From Polaribacter septentrionalilitoris (GTDB lineage: Bacteria > Bacteroidota > Bacteroidia > Flavobacteriales > Flavobacteriaceae): a DNA stretch of 64,000 nt. The stretch's first letter is position 1. The number at the start of each line of letters is the position of its first letter. The stretch spans positions 310,001-374,000 of the forward strand of contig NZ_VRMJ01000014.1 in the NCBI RefSeq assembly GCF_009832745.1, written 5' to 3'. A program made the translations under genes and the position numbers. Shown here in pieces: positions 25,295 through 34,597 of this stretch. The notes beneath the pieces are model-generated. The model worked only from the letters and a program-made list of their open reading frames with translations. It ran no database searches and had not been told where the DNA came from.

Positions 25295-25801
25295 TTCAGC
25301 AATTTCTACAGCTACTTCTTTTTTACGTTTGTGATCTATTTTTATTGTGTATTCTGCTTGTTCGTAAAAGGGTCTTCTTTCAAAAAGATGTTTGGCTACA
25401 AATTCAGGAATTTTTTCATCACCCAAAGAAGCTATTAAAGGTCTTTTGCTTTTTTTACGAATCAATCTCTCAATCATTACTGGTGTACTTCCCTGTAAAT
25501 AAATTGATATAGAGTTCTTATCATTTCTAATTTGCTCCATGTTATTTGCATAACAAGGTGTTCCTCCTCCTAATGCTAAAATAAAATCTTCTTTTGTATT
25601 TAAAATTTCATTTAAATATTGGTGTTCTATTTTTCTAAAATAAACTTCACCTTTCTTTTTAAAAATAGATGAAATAGACATTTTTTCTTTATCAATAATA
25701 TAATCATCTAAATCTAAAAATCGCATAGACAATATGTTAGAAAGCCTTTTTCCAATACTAGATTTCCCAGATGCCATATACCCTAATAAGATAATTTTCA
25801 T
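25274..25801 (-). CDS. aroK: Shikimate kinase
   Basis: Phosphorylates shikimate at the 3-hydroxyl with ATP, fifth step of the chorismate pathway. 175 residues. Walker A is GYMASGKSSIGKRL (7-20), the shikimate-binding D-x-D pair is DLDDYI (~31-36), the glycine loop is ALGGGTPCYA (~76-85), and the lid has RPLIAS and the ERRPFYEQAE arginines. Convergent overlap of 21 bases with the phosphoribosyltransferase gene. A near-consensus CATATTTG lies 17 bases upstream of its ATG. Confidence 0.95.
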   Translation of the reverse strand: MKIILLGYMASGKSSIGKRLSNILSMRFLDLDDYIIDKEKMSISSIFKKKGEVYFRKIEHQYLNEILNTKEDFILALGGGTPCYANNMEQIRNDKNSISIYLQGSTPVMIERLIRKKSKRPLIASLGDEKIPEFVAKHLFERRPFYEQAEYTIKIDHKRKKEVAVEIAELFNQIR

Positions 25802-25871
25802 GTCTAAAATATTTCTGCAAATATGAGTAAAAATTTTTCAAATAAACATCAATAATTTAAATGATTGATAT

Positions 25872-25879
25872 TATATTTG
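25872..25879 (+). promoter_or_regulatory. Putative -7 element of the tRNA genes
   Basis: TATATTTG, exact TAnnTTTG match, 17 bases before the 5' end of tRNA-Lys. Confidence 0.45.
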
Positions 25880-25896
25880 CAATCCATTTAAAGAAT

Positions 25897-25969
25897 GACC
25901 TGGTAGCTCAGTTGGTAGAGCATCTCCCTTTTAAGGAGAGGGTCCTGGGTTCGAGCCCCAGCCCGGTCA
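25897..25969 (+). tRNA. tRNA-Lys (anticodon TTT)
   Basis: A 73-base cloverleaf without encoded CCA: acceptor GACCTGG / CCCGGTC with one T-C mismatch, D arm GCTC...GAGC, anticodon stem TCTCC/GGAGA with loop CTTTTAA (anticodon 25930-25932), T arm CTGGG TTCGAGC CCCAG. The mismatch at the fifth acceptor pair is slightly unusual. Confidence 0.95.
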
Positions 25970-25971
25970 CT

Positions 25972-26002
25972 AAAAAAGGTTAAGCTATCGCTTAACTTTT
26001 TT
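25972..26002 (+). terminator. Hairpin between the two tRNA genes
   Basis: gttaagc (25979-25985), loop tatc, gcttaac (25990-25996) followed by six T. It could end tRNA-Lys transcription or act as a processing site. Confidence 0.6.
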
Positions 26003-26014
26003 GTTTTAAGTAGA

Positions 26015-26098
26015 GCGCACGTGGCGGAATTGGTAGACGCGCTGCCTTGAGGGGGCAGTGAACGCAAGTTCGTGGAAGTTCGAATCTTCTCGTGCGCA
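26015..26098 (+). tRNA. tRNA-Leu (anticodon GAG)
   Basis: An 84-base class II tRNA: acceptor GCGCACG / CGTGCGC, anticodon stem CTGCC/GGCAG with loop TTGAGGG (anticodon GAG), a long variable arm (tgaacgcaagttcgt) and T arm GGAAG TTCGAAT CTTCT with one non-Watson-Crick pair. CCA is not encoded. Confidence 0.95.
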
Positions 26099-26186
26099 CT
26101 TTAAAACTTCAATAAAAGTAAAAAAACATCACACTGTTTCACATAAAATTAACCTTTCTAAGCAGTTTTATTAGTAATATTGCATT

Positions 26187-26990
26187 ATGCAAAGACTATT
26201 CATTATTTTGTGCTTATTTGCTTCAATAAGTACTTTTTCTCAGAACGATACGATTCGTGTAAAAAATTTAAAAGGACAAATTGTTCATGCTGAAAATAAA
26301 AAGCCTTTAAGTGCAGCACATATTTTAAATTTAAACACTGTTCAGGGAACCATCACCAATGATAAAGGTTTTTTTGAAATTCCGACAAGAGCAAATGATA
26401 CTATTTTAGTTTCTTATTTAGGCTATTCGTCCATTAAGTTAAAAATCACAAACGATTTATTAAAAGGAAATGAATTACTAATAGCTTTATACGAAAAACC
26501 AGAAGCCATAAAAGAAGTTGTTATTAAATCTACCAAACTTATTGGAGTATTAGAGATTGACATCAAACAAGTACCAAAAGATAGGTTTACTAGGATTAAA
26601 ATTAACGGTTTGCCTCAAACTTATGAAGTTGGTAAACCTAAAGGAAAAGACTTCTCCTCTCCTATTGCTGCATTGTTTCAACCTGTAGATTTTCTTTACA
26701 ATCTCTTTGGAAAAAAACCGAAGCAACTCAAAAAACTACAAAAGCTAAAAAAAGAAGACGATTTACGCAAAATGTTAGCAGGTAAATTTGATAGAGAAGT
26801 AATGATGGAATACCTTGGTATGGATCGTCAAGAATTAACTGAACTCTTAACAGACTGTAATTACTCAGATTATTTTATCAAAAAAGCGTCAGATTTACAA
26901 ATGATTGAAGCCGTTTTAGACTGTTATGAAAATTATAAAGCGCTCAAGAAAGGTAAAATTGAGCGTGATAAAATTCCGGTTAAAAACTAA
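26187..26990 (+). CDS. Exported protein with carboxypeptidase D regulatory-like domain
   Basis: A 267-residue protein with a signal peptide (MQRLFIILCLFASISTFSQ). Residues ~27-105 form a CarboxypepD_reg-like beta-sandwich: LKGQIVHAENKKPLSAAHIL, then VQGTITNDKGFFEIPTRANDTI and LVSYLGYSSIKL, the pattern seen at the N terminus of SusC-type receptors and many stand-alone flavobacterial envelope proteins. The rest (~105-267) is lysine-rich and helical with LFGKKPKQLKKLQKLKKEDD. Function unknown; no TonB box or barrel follows. A hairpin with an 11/12-bp stem lies at 27007-27033. Confidence 0.8.
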   Translation: MQRLFIILCLFASISTFSQNDTIRVKNLKGQIVHAENKKPLSAAHILNLNTVQGTITNDKGFFEIPTRANDTILVSYLGYSSIKLKITNDLLKGNELLIALYEKPEAIKEVVIKSTKLIGVLEIDIKQVPKDRFTRIKINGLPQTYEVGKPKGKDFSSPIAALFQPVDFLYNLFGKKPKQLKKLQKLKKEDDLRKMLAGKFDREVMMEYLGMDRQELTELLTDCNYSDYFIKKASDLQMIEAVLDCYENYKALKKGKIERDKIPVKN

Positions 26991-27006
26991 CTTCTATAAA
27001 TCGAAA

Positions 27007-27033
27007 AGAGCCAAAAGCAACGCTTTTGACTCT
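27007..27033 (+). terminator. Hairpin after the carboxypeptidase-regulatory-like gene
   Basis: agagccaaaagc / gcttttgactct with one mismatch and a 3-base loop. It lacks a T-run, so it may stabilise the 3' end rather than terminate. Confidence 0.4.
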
Positions 27034-27063
27034 ATCAACTATTAAAAACTAACTAATTACTAA

Positions 27064-27186
27064 CTAAAATACTGTTGTAATGTATTTGTAGTTATACTTT
27101 CTCCTTGTATTCCAAGTCATTCTTTTTGATTGTACAATTTCGAATGAATTATCTCTTTTTTGATTATTATTCTGTTCTTTACTCAT
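27064..27186 (-). CDS. Possible small basic protein (40 residues)
   Basis: An ATG-to-TAG frame of 41 codons starting MSKEQNNNQKRDNSFEIVQ and containing KRMTWNTRRKYNYKY near its end. It is strongly basic, without signal peptide. Its upstream sequence (tataaaacaacacc before the ATG) resembles that of the triple-repeat protein gene (ataaaacaacatcatc), which suggests a real start. The region 27187-27398 upstream has a 6-bp dyad aacaga/tctgtt at 27258-27281 and otherwise nothing recognisable. Not similar to anything I know. Confidence 0.4.
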   Translation of the reverse strand: MSKEQNNNQKRDNSFEIVQSKRMTWNTRRKYNYKYITTVF

Positions 27187-27398
27187 GGTGTTGTTGTTTT
27201 ATATTTATACTGATATGACGCCTTTGTATCAGGTTCGTTACAAGCTAAAATCGGTTTAACAGAACTTTAAGAATCTCTGTTAATTTGTTGCTAACAAAGA
27301 AGTTAATGTTTTTAAAGGTGGAAATAAATAATTTGATCAAACTATTCATCGACTTAAAGAAAAGGATATATAGTTTCTTTCTTAGAAGATTTAAAGAC

Positions 27399-27430
27399 AA
27401 AAAAAATCCAGCTAAAGCTGGATTTTTTTT
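27399..27430 (-). terminator. Intrinsic terminator after the prohibitin-family gene
   Basis: Perfect 15-bp stem aaaaaaaatccagct / agctggatttttttt with a 2-base gap at the centre, 17 bases beyond the stop. Confidence 0.85.
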
Positions 27431-27446
27431 ATATGTGGGATTTCTA

Positions 27447-28277
27447 TTACTGATTTCCTAAAATAATTGGCATTCCAGATTTACCAGAACCAATTACAAC
27501 AACTTTACTATTGTTAGATTCAGAAAGCTTTAACGTTGCTTCTATTCCTTTTTCTTGTAGAATTTTATCAGTTAAAGAAGCACTTAAAATTTTATTGGCA
27601 GTAGCTTTACCTTCTGCATCAATTTTTTGTCTTTCTGCTTCTTTTTTAGCTTTTGCCAACCTAAATTCATATTCTAAAGATTCTTGTTCTTGTTTTAGTT
27701 TTGTTTCAATTGCTGTTCTAATTGTTGTTGGTAATTTTACATCTTCTACCAAAACTCTTTTTACAATTAAATACTGATCTTTTAGTAATATTTGAACTTC
27801 ATCTAAAATCTCTTGTTCAATAACATCTCTTTTACTAGAGTATAATTGTTCTGGAGTGTAACGTCCTACAACACTTCTTGCTGCTGCATTAATAGCAGGA
27901 TCTAACAATTCTCTTTCATAGTCTTCTCCTTTGGTTTTTATCAATAAACCTAAGTTAGAGAATTCAGGTTCATACCAAATGGTACCATTAACTTTTACCT
28001 CTAATCCATTTACAGAAAGTACATTCATTTCATCAGAAACGGATTGTTGACGTACTTTACGAACAATCATTTCATTCCAAGGAGCTACAATTTGAAATCC
28101 TTCTCCATAGGTTTTTTCTGTATTAATACCATCTCCAAATCTTTCAAAAACTACTCCACCTTCACCAGGTCCAATAGTTACTGTAGATTTTGAAAATAAA
28201 ATTAATACTGCTACAATAATTATTATTATAAAAACTCCTCCTTTTGGGAATTTTAAATCAACTTGATTATTTGCCAT
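27447..28277 (-). CDS. Prohibitin/SPFH-domain membrane protein
   Basis: A 276-residue protein with one N-terminal membrane helix (~13-28, GVFIIIIIVAVLILF) followed by a full SPFH/prohibitin domain (~30-200: GPGEGGVVFERFG, GEGFQIVAPWNE, NVLSVNGLEVKVNGTIWYE) and a coiled-coil C-terminal region (~190-235, rich in E, K, A). Prohibitins form large ring assemblies that organise membrane domains and modulate FtsH-type proteases. Bacterial members of this length are closest to eukaryotic prohibitins. A promoter is seen just upstream. Confidence 0.9.
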   Translation of the reverse strand: MANNQVDLKFPKGGVFIIIIIVAVLILFSKSTVTIGPGEGGVVFERFGDGINTEKTYGEGFQIVAPWNEMIVRKVRQQSVSDEMNVLSVNGLEVKVNGTIWYEPEFSNLGLLIKTKGEDYERELLDPAINAAARSVVGRYTPEQLYSSKRDVIEQEILDEVQILLKDQYLIVKRVLVEDVKLPTTIRTAIETKLKQEQESLEYEFRLAKAKKEAERQKIDAEGKATANKILSASLTDKILQEKGIEATLKLSESNNSKVVVIGSGKSGMPIILGNQ

Positions 28278-28301
28278 TATATATTAAAATTTAAATTCTT
28301 T

Positions 28302-28332
28302 CAAATTTACAACATAAGTTTATCAAACACAA
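28302..28332 (-). promoter_or_regulatory. Putative prohibitin-gene promoter
   Basis: Minus-strand TTG (28332-28330), 20-base spacer, TAAATTTG (28309-28302), starting inside the last codons of the upstream CDF gene; 24 bases to the ATG. Confidence 0.45.
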
Positions 28333-29216
28333 TCTATAAAATCACAATCTTCTTTAAAAACCTCTATTTCTATGGTAATATGCTTTAAATTAAAATTTTC
28401 TTGCAGTTTATTTCTAATTTTAGATTTTAATTCTTTTCCTTCTTCCCATGTTAGAGATTCATCAACAACTAAATGCATTGTAAGGACATTATATTCTCCA
28501 TCCATTGTCCAAAAATGACAATCGTGAATATTTTTTACTTTTCTAAAGTTTAGTAATTTTTCTTTTACGTTATCTATATTGATTTGAGCTGGAGCACCCT
28601 GTAGAATAATTGTAACACTTTCTTTTCCGTTTTTAAATACATTATACAAAATAAATAATGCTATTAATAATGAAAGAATTGGGTCTAAAATAGGCAAATA
28701 CCAAAACTGCATAACAATACTTGCAATTAACACAGCTACCCATCCTAAGACATCTTCTAAGATGTGTAAAGAAACTACTCTTTCGTTAATTGATGTTCCT
28801 TTTCTTAATTTTAAAACAGCTGCTCCGTTTACTAAAATTCCTAAAATTGCAAACCACATCATACCCTTTGCATCTGATTCTTCTGGAGAGATTATTCTAG
28901 GAATTGCTTCGACAATTATAAAAACAGATCCAACAAATAAAATAACAGAGTTTATTATAGCTCCTAATAATGAAAACCTTTTAAACCCATAAGAATATGT
29001 TTTGGTTGGTTTTTTGTCTGATATTTTTTGAAAATACCAAGACATACCTAAACTTAAGCTATCTCCTAAATCATGAATAGCATCAGAGGTTATTGCCAAA
29101 CTATTGGTGTAAACACCTCCAACAAATTCAATAATTGTAAAAAAAAGATTAAGAAAAAAAGCAGTACGAATGTTTTCTGTTGAACTATGGTGATTATGTT
29201 GATGTTGATGACTCAT
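28323..29216 (-). CDS. Cation diffusion facilitator family transporter
   Basis: A 297-residue inner-membrane divalent metal/proton antiporter. The N terminus is His-rich (MSHQHQHNHHSS). Six helices follow; helix II carries ITSDAIHDLGDSLSLG and helix V HILEDVLGWVAV, giving the HxxxD + HxxxD tetrahedral site typical of zinc exporters (Zn-CDF, CzcD-like). A cytoplasmic domain (~205-297) has HDCHFWTMDGEYNVLTMHLVV and ends with a Cys-rich tail DCDFIDCV. Export of Zn, Cd or Co is the likely role. No metalloregulator is adjacent. Confidence 0.92.
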   Translation of the reverse strand: MSHQHQHNHHSSTENIRTAFFLNLFFTIIEFVGGVYTNSLAITSDAIHDLGDSLSLGMSWYFQKISDKKPTKTYSYGFKRFSLLGAIINSVILFVGSVFIIVEAIPRIISPEESDAKGMMWFAILGILVNGAAVLKLRKGTSINERVVSLHILEDVLGWVAVLIASIVMQFWYLPILDPILSLLIALFILYNVFKNGKESVTIILQGAPAQINIDNVKEKLLNFRKVKNIHDCHFWTMDGEYNVLTMHLVVDESLTWEEGKELKSKIRNKLQENFNLKHITIEIEVFKEDCDFIDCV

Positions 29217-29262
29217 TTTAAAATAGAAGCATTAAATTGCTAAAAGATGCAAAAAAATTTAA

Positions 29263-31290
29263 TTATATTTTTCCATGGTATTTTCTGATAAACCATTCAG
29301 TCGAAAATAAGGAAATTACAATACATAAAATCCATTTCCAATCGATTAAGTTTTTTTCTTTGGTAATCGATTTTTGGATTGTATAATAAGATGTATTTGT
29401 AAGAAGTTCTTCTTTTAAATCTTTAAACTGACTTTTATAATATAGCTTACCTCCTGTTCTATCAGCTAATTGGAGAAGTTTTTCTGTATTAGCTCTCGTA
29501 AATTGCTCTTCGATTAAAAAATCTGTAATTTTAAATTTACCGTATTTATTAATATTTTGACCTAAAACAGCCACTTTATATTGATAATCACCAGAAGGTA
29601 AACTCTCTATTTCAGTTTGATATGAATTATTGATTAGAGAAAAAGGAGACTTTAGTACTTCTTGAGTTTCTGAATTGGTTATGGTAACTTCTAAAGAGGC
29701 TCTATTGTCAAATTTAAAATTTTGATCTGTATAAAATGCACTAATTATTACTTTTGAGTTTGCTGGAATTAAACGCTCAGTATTTACTTCTAAACGATCT
29801 CTTTTCTTATTAGAAGCTACATATTGAATGAGGTTGCCTATAAATACATCAAAATCTTGAAATGAATTGGTTGATAAAAAGCTGTTTGCTCTCCATTTCC
29901 AGATTCCTTGACCAAAAAGTACAGCTGTTTTTTGACTATTTTCTTCAAAAGTAACCAATAGTGGTTGTTTTGTTTCTAATCCGTTAATATTTTGATACAA
30001 TAAAGTTTGATGTTCTTTAGAAATTACTACTTCTCCAAACTTATCTAATAAGGGAGGAAACTGATTAAAACCAATATCTTTTTGTGAAAAAGTTAAAAAT
30101 CCATTATTAAGAATTGCGCCAAAGTTTTCTGTTTGATTGATTGCATTTTTTTGAAATCCTAATTGCTGTTGATTGATAAAATTCCAATCAGAATTTGGAC
30201 CGGAAACCAAAATATAATTGCTATTATGTTTTTTTATTTCATTTATCACATTCTTAAACCTATTGTTTACACCAAACAATACAACTAATTGATAGTTATT
30301 TAATTGATCATTAAAATCATCAATGGTAAAAATATCTAAAGAACGTTGTTTATTACTTTCAATGGCTTTTTTTAAGGCTCCAATATCTGGATGCAATACT
30401 GAGGTTAATAAAAGAACTTTTGTTTGTTCATCTATAACTTCTACAGAGAAAGTTTTAGTATTATTTTTTGTGTTTTTTTCACTTTCAATTTTTAGAATGC
30501 TTGCAGTGTAATATTGAAGTCCTTTTTCTGATGAAGTTAAATTAGTGGTGATTGATTCAGAATTGTTAGCTTCAGAAAATTTTAATCTTTTAGAAAAAAC
30601 CACTTTACCTTTCTTATAAATATTTAGCCTAGAATTTACTGTTTCTCTGCCTTCATAATGAACTAATACTTCAACAGGAAACTTATTTTTGATATAACTG
30701 TATTTATTAACGTTAAGCTGATTGATTTTTAAGTCTTTATATTTTGTTGTATCACCAAAAACTACAGGATAAATATTTTGATTAGAATTGATAAAATTAT
30801 AATCATTACCAATTGTTTGATTACCATCAGACAATAAAACCACGGGAGAAACATAATCTTTATACAAATTATTAACGAGTTTTAATCCCTTATAAATATT
30901 AGTATTAACCCCTGTAAAAGTGACACTATCTTTAAGTTTTACATCACTTTTAAATAGAAATTCCTTAATATCAAATTTTTCATTAATTTCTTTATCATCA
31001 GCAAGTTTAGCAATAATATCTTGCATACTTTTTTGCTCCTTAAAAAATGAAATAGATTGAGAATCATCAATTAAAAGCGATAACTTAGGTTTTATATTTT
31101 GAAGTTCTGTCTGTTTTATTGTCGGGTTGATAAATAGTAACAACAACAAGAAAAGACTAAAACTCTTTAAAATAAATAAAACAAGTTGAATTTTATCTTT
31201 TCTCTTTTCTTTAAAAAAATATTGAAAAAACGCTACTGAAACACTCAGTATCAACGCAATAAGAATAAGTAAAATAGTGTTTGTTTGCAA
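29263..31290 (-). CDS. Large VWA-like membrane protein
   Basis: A 675-residue protein with two N-terminal membrane helices (~5-26 and ~38-58), a large periplasmic region and one C-terminal helix (~650-667). Residues ~70-180 look like a von Willebrand factor A-type fold (KLSLLIDDSQSISFF in place of DxSxS, then SPVVLLSDGNQTIG), followed by beta-rich domains and a glutamine-amidotransferase-like segment (YQLVVLFGV...YILVSGPNSDW). This architecture is widespread in Bacteroidota; function unknown, possibly envelope-related, similar to BatA-neighbour proteins. The start appears to be TTG at 31290 (no early ATG). It lies 46 bases upstream of the CDF gene. Confidence 0.78.
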   Translation of the reverse strand: MQTNTILLILIALILSVSVAFFQYFFKEKRKDKIQLVLFILKSFSLFLLLLLFINPTIKQTELQNIKPKLSLLIDDSQSISFFKEQKSMQDIIAKLADDKEINEKFDIKEFLFKSDVKLKDSVTFTGVNTNIYKGLKLVNNLYKDYVSPVVLLSDGNQTIGNDYNFINSNQNIYPVVFGDTTKYKDLKINQLNVNKYSYIKNKFPVEVLVHYEGRETVNSRLNIYKKGKVVFSKRLKFSEANNSESITTNLTSSEKGLQYYTASILKIESEKNTKNNTKTFSVEVIDEQTKVLLLTSVLHPDIGALKKAIESNKQRSLDIFTIDDFNDQLNNYQLVVLFGVNNRFKNVINEIKKHNSNYILVSGPNSDWNFINQQQLGFQKNAINQTENFGAILNNGFLTFSQKDIGFNQFPPLLDKFGEVVISKEHQTLLYQNINGLETKQPLLVTFEENSQKTAVLFGQGIWKWRANSFLSTNSFQDFDVFIGNLIQYVASNKKRDRLEVNTERLIPANSKVIISAFYTDQNFKFDNRASLEVTITNSETQEVLKSPFSLINNSYQTEIESLPSGDYQYKVAVLGQNINKYGKFKITDFLIEEQFTRANTEKLLQLADRTGGKLYYKSQFKDLKEELLTNTSYYTIQKSITKEKNLIDWKWILCIVISLFSTEWFIRKYHGKI

Positions 31291-31402
31291 TGATTTTTAT
31301 TTATTGTGAAAGATATAAAGAAGTATTTAAAAATTAAAAATCCTATAGTTTTATTTTTAGATAAACTGTTTATAAATTAAAACTATTTTTCATAAAAAAT
31401 AC

Positions 31403-31430
31403 TTGAAATCAAGTTTTTCTTGTAAATTTA
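31403..31430 (+). promoter_or_regulatory. Putative promoter of the BNR-repeat protein gene
   Basis: TTG (31403-31405), 17-base spacer, TAAATTTA (31423-31430, seven of eight consensus positions), 19 bases before the ATG. Confidence 0.35.
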
Positions 31431-31449
31431 GAGTTCTAAACCAACCTTT

Positions 31450-34400
31450 ATGAAACTAAATATTTCAATCCTTACTTTTTTATTACCTATTATTTTATTT
31501 GCACAAGAAGCAGATAATTATTTTTCTCCAATCAAATACAGAAATATCGGCCCTTTTAGAGGTGGACGTTCTGTTAGCGCAACAGGAGTTACAAATAATC
31601 CTCTTACCTATTATATGGGAACCACAGGTGGTGGTTTATGGAAAACTGAAGATGCTGGTGCCCATTGGAATAATATTAGTGATGTTTTTTTTAAAACAGG
31701 TTCAGTTGGTGCTGTTGCTGCATCAGAAAGTAACCCTAATATTATATATGTTGGTATGGGTGAGCACGCAATTAGAGGCGTAATGTCTTCTTATGGTGAT
31801 GGCGTATACAAATCTACAGATGCAGGAAAAACTTGGACACATTTAGGTTTAGAGAAAACAGAACAAATTTCAAGAATTGTGATTCATCCTACTAATCCAG
31901 ATATTGTTTATGTTGCTGCTCAAGGAAAATATACGAGTCCTACTGAAGAAAGAGGTGTTTATAAATCTATTGATGGTGGTAAGACTTGGAAAAAAACCTT
32001 GTTTGTAAACAATTATGCAGGTGCTTCAGAACTATCTATTGATATGAATAATCCTCAGGTTTTGTATGCTGCTTTATGGCATCATCAAAGAACACCATGG
32101 AAAATGATTAGTGGTGGCGAAGGTAGTGGTTTGTATAAATCTGTTGATGCTGGAGAAACTTGGAATAGACTCGAAGACGGACTTCCTAAAGAGTTAGGAA
32201 AATTAGCAATATCAGTTTGTAGAAGTAATAGTGATAAAGTTTATGCGCTTGTAGAAAGTGATACTCAAACAGACCTAAGTGGTTTGTATGTATCTAACAA
32301 TGCAGGAAAAAGTTGGAGTCAAGTTAGTGGTGATAATAGATTAACACAACGTGCATGGTATTATATAGAGGTTTTTACAGATCCTACAGATGATGAAACT
32401 GTTTATGTTTTAAGTGCTCCTGCTTTACGTTCTAAAGACGGAGGAAAAAATTGGGAAAGAATTACAGGTACACATGGAGATTATCATGATTTATGGATTA
32501 ATCCTAAAAACCCTAAAAATATGGTAATTGCTAATGATGGTGGTGCAGCAATTTCTTTCAATTTTGCTAAAAGTTGGTCTTCTCAAGACATTATGCCTAC
32601 AGCTCAATTTTATAGAATTAATACTGATAATCAATTTCCGTATAATATCTATGGTGGGCAGCAAGACAATTCTTCTGTAAAAATAGCAAGTATGAATATG
32701 ACAGGTTATTCTATATCTGAGAGAAACTGGACTTCTGCTGCAGGGGGTGAAAGTGCATTTTTAGCCTTTGATAAAGACAACCCTAAAATTACAGTTGGTG
32801 GTAGCTATCTTGGAACCATAGAAGCCTTAGATATGGAAAACAAAGTGAGTACTAACATTATGGCAGCTCCAATCCAATATTTAGGAAAAACTGCCAGAGA
32901 TATGAAATATTTGTACAATTGGAATGCTCCAATTATATGGTCTCAGCACGAACCAAATACTATTTTTCACGCAGCTCAATTGGTTTTAAAATCTACTGAT
33001 TTGGGTAAAACTTGGACGCATTTTTCACCAGATTTGACTAGGAATATAGATGAAAAGCAAGGTAAAGGTGGTGGCCCATACACCAATGAAGCTGTAGGTG
33101 CAGAAAATTACGGAACAATTAGTTACCTTGTTGAATCTCCTCATGAAAAAGGCGTTTTTTACACTGGTAGTGATGATGGTTATGTACAAATAACCAGAAA
33201 TAATGGGAACTCTTGGAAAAACATCACTCCAAAAAAAATTGGAGAAACCTTAGTAAATGCCATTGAAGTTTCGCCTCATGATCCTGCAACAGTTTATATA
33301 GCAACTACCAAATATAAATTAGGAGACTATACACCTGCCATTTACAAAAGCTCTAATTATGGAAAAACTTGGAAAAATATAAGTTCAGGCATTCCTTATG
33401 GAGCTCACACAAGAGTTGTTAGAGAAGATAAAACTAAAAAAGGTTTATTGTATGCTGGAACTGAATTAGGAATTTACATTTCATTTAATGATGGTAAAAC
33501 ATGGGAATCTTTTCAAAGAAACTTACCTACTACTCCAATTCTTGACCTTAAAGTACATCAAAATGATTTGGTTGTGGCTACATCTGGAAGATCTTTTTGG
33601 ATATTAGACAATTTATCGTTGATTAGTCAGTATGATAAAAGAAAAAAAGCAGTAAAACTTTACAGTCCAGAACCAATAGTATATGGAAACTGGGGAAGTA
33701 GAATGAATGGAAATATTGATAATTTTAACGGAATGCAGAACTTTGTTGGAGTGAATCCTGCAAATGGAATAGAGTTGTATTATTATCTTCCCGAAGTCGA
33801 TAAATCTAAGTCTGTAGAGCTTGTTATTACCGATAACAGTGGTAAAATCATCAACTCTTACACTTCTAAAAGAGATGAAAATTATGTCCCTCATAATGGT
33901 GGTAGCGCTCCAAGAGCACCTAGATTACCAAAAAAAGAAGGTTTAAATCGTTTTGTTTGGAACATGCAACATCAAATAGTACCAGGTGTTCCTGGAGTTT
34001 ATATTGAGGCAAATTTTAGAGGTCACAGAGTAATTCCTGGCACTTATAATGTAACTTTAAAATATGATGGAAAATCATATGAAACAAAAGCGATCATTAA
34101 AGGAAATACTAATTATTCAATTTCTAAAGCTGAATTTTTAGAATATGATGCAATTATGAATCAAATGGAAGCTACCGTAACTGACATGCATCAAAAGGTA
34201 AATTTATTGAATAAAATAGCCAAAGACATTAAATCTTCTTTAAAACAATTAAAGAAAACAAATAAGAATTCAAACTTAATCAAGGAAGGAGAAACGTTAC
34301 TAAAACAAATTAAAAATTGGGATGAATTGATGGTACAACGTAGATCTCAAGCTTATGATGATGTAGAAAACTTTGAAAATAAATTTACAGCTGAGTATTT

Positions 34401-34590
34401 GTTTTTAATGAATCAGACCAGTAGTAGTTTACCTAAGGTTACGCAAGCTTCAATTGATAGAAAAAAGGAATTAGACGCTCAATGGATTCCATTAAAAGCA
34501 ACAGTAGATAATTTAATCAACACTAAAATACCTGCCTATAATAAAAATTTATGGAGTGCTGGTATTGGTGCTATTCAATTAAAAATGTAG
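31450..34590 (+). CDS. Exported BNR/sortilin-like beta-propeller protein
   Basis: A 1046-residue protein with signal peptide ([19 protein letters not shown]). Residues ~20-720 form one or two beta-propellers built from BNR/Asp-box repeats, for example [67 protein letters not shown] and [11 protein letters not shown]. The last ~300 residues include a beta-sandwich and a helical end (METTV-type coiled stretch ~895-1000). Family members are annotated as glycosyl hydrolases or VPS10/sortilin domains, but no catalytic acid is identifiable and I would not claim glycosidase activity. No type IX C-terminal sorting domain is seen, so periplasmic or outer-membrane location is likely. Confidence 0.85.
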   Translation: MKLNISILTFLLPIILFAQEADNYFSPIKYRNIGPFRGGRSVSATGVTNNPLTYYMGTTGGGLWKTEDAGAHWNNISDVFFKTGSVGAVAASESNPNIIYVGMGEHAIRGVMSSYGDGVYKSTDAGKTWTHLGLEKTEQISRIVIHPTNPDIVYVAAQGKYTSPTEERGVYKSIDGGKTWKKTLFVNNYAGASELSIDMNNPQVLYAALWHHQRTPWKMISGGEGSGLYKSVDAGETWNRLEDGLPKELGKLAISVCRSNSDKVYALVESDTQTDLSGLYVSNNAGKSWSQVSGDNRLTQRAWYYIEVFTDPTDDETVYVLSAPALRSKDGGKNWERITGTHGDYHDLWINPKNPKNMVIANDGGAAISFNFAKSWSSQDIMPTAQFYRINTDNQFPYNIYGGQQDNSSVKIASMNMTGYSISERNWTSAAGGESAFLAFDKDNPKITVGGSYLGTIEALDMENKVSTNIMAAPIQYLGKTARDMKYLYNWNAPIIWSQHEPNTIFHAAQLVLKSTDLGKTWTHFSPDLTRNIDEKQGKGGGPYTNEAVGAENYGTISYLVESPHEKGVFYTGSDDGYVQITRNNGNSWKNITPKKIGETLVNAIEVSPHDPATVYIATTKYKLGDYTPAIYKSSNYGKTWKNISSGIPYGAHTRVVREDKTKKGLLYAGTELGIYISFNDGKTWESFQRNLPTTPILDLKVHQNDLVVATSGRSFWILDNLSLISQYDKRKKAVKLYSPEPIVYGNWGSRMNGNIDNFNGMQNFVGVNPANGIELYYYLPEVDKSKSVELVITDNSGKIINSYTSKRDENYVPHNGGSAPRAPRLPKKEGLNRFVWNMQHQIVPGVPGVYIEANFRGHRVIPGTYNVTLKYDGKSYETKAIIKGNTNYSISKAEFLEYDAIMNQMEATVTDMHQKVNLLNKIAKDIKSSLKQLKKTNKNSNLIKEGETLLKQIKNWDELMVQRRSQAYDDVENFENKFTAEYLFLMNQTSSSLPKVTQASIDRKKELDAQWIPLKATVDNLINTKIPAYNKNLWSAGIGAIQLKM

Positions 34591-34597
34591 TAGTAAT

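Noticed and set aside
31450-34590. Glycosyl hydrolase label for the BNR protein
   Set aside because: Only Asp-box repeats are visible; these are structural and no catalytic residues were identified.
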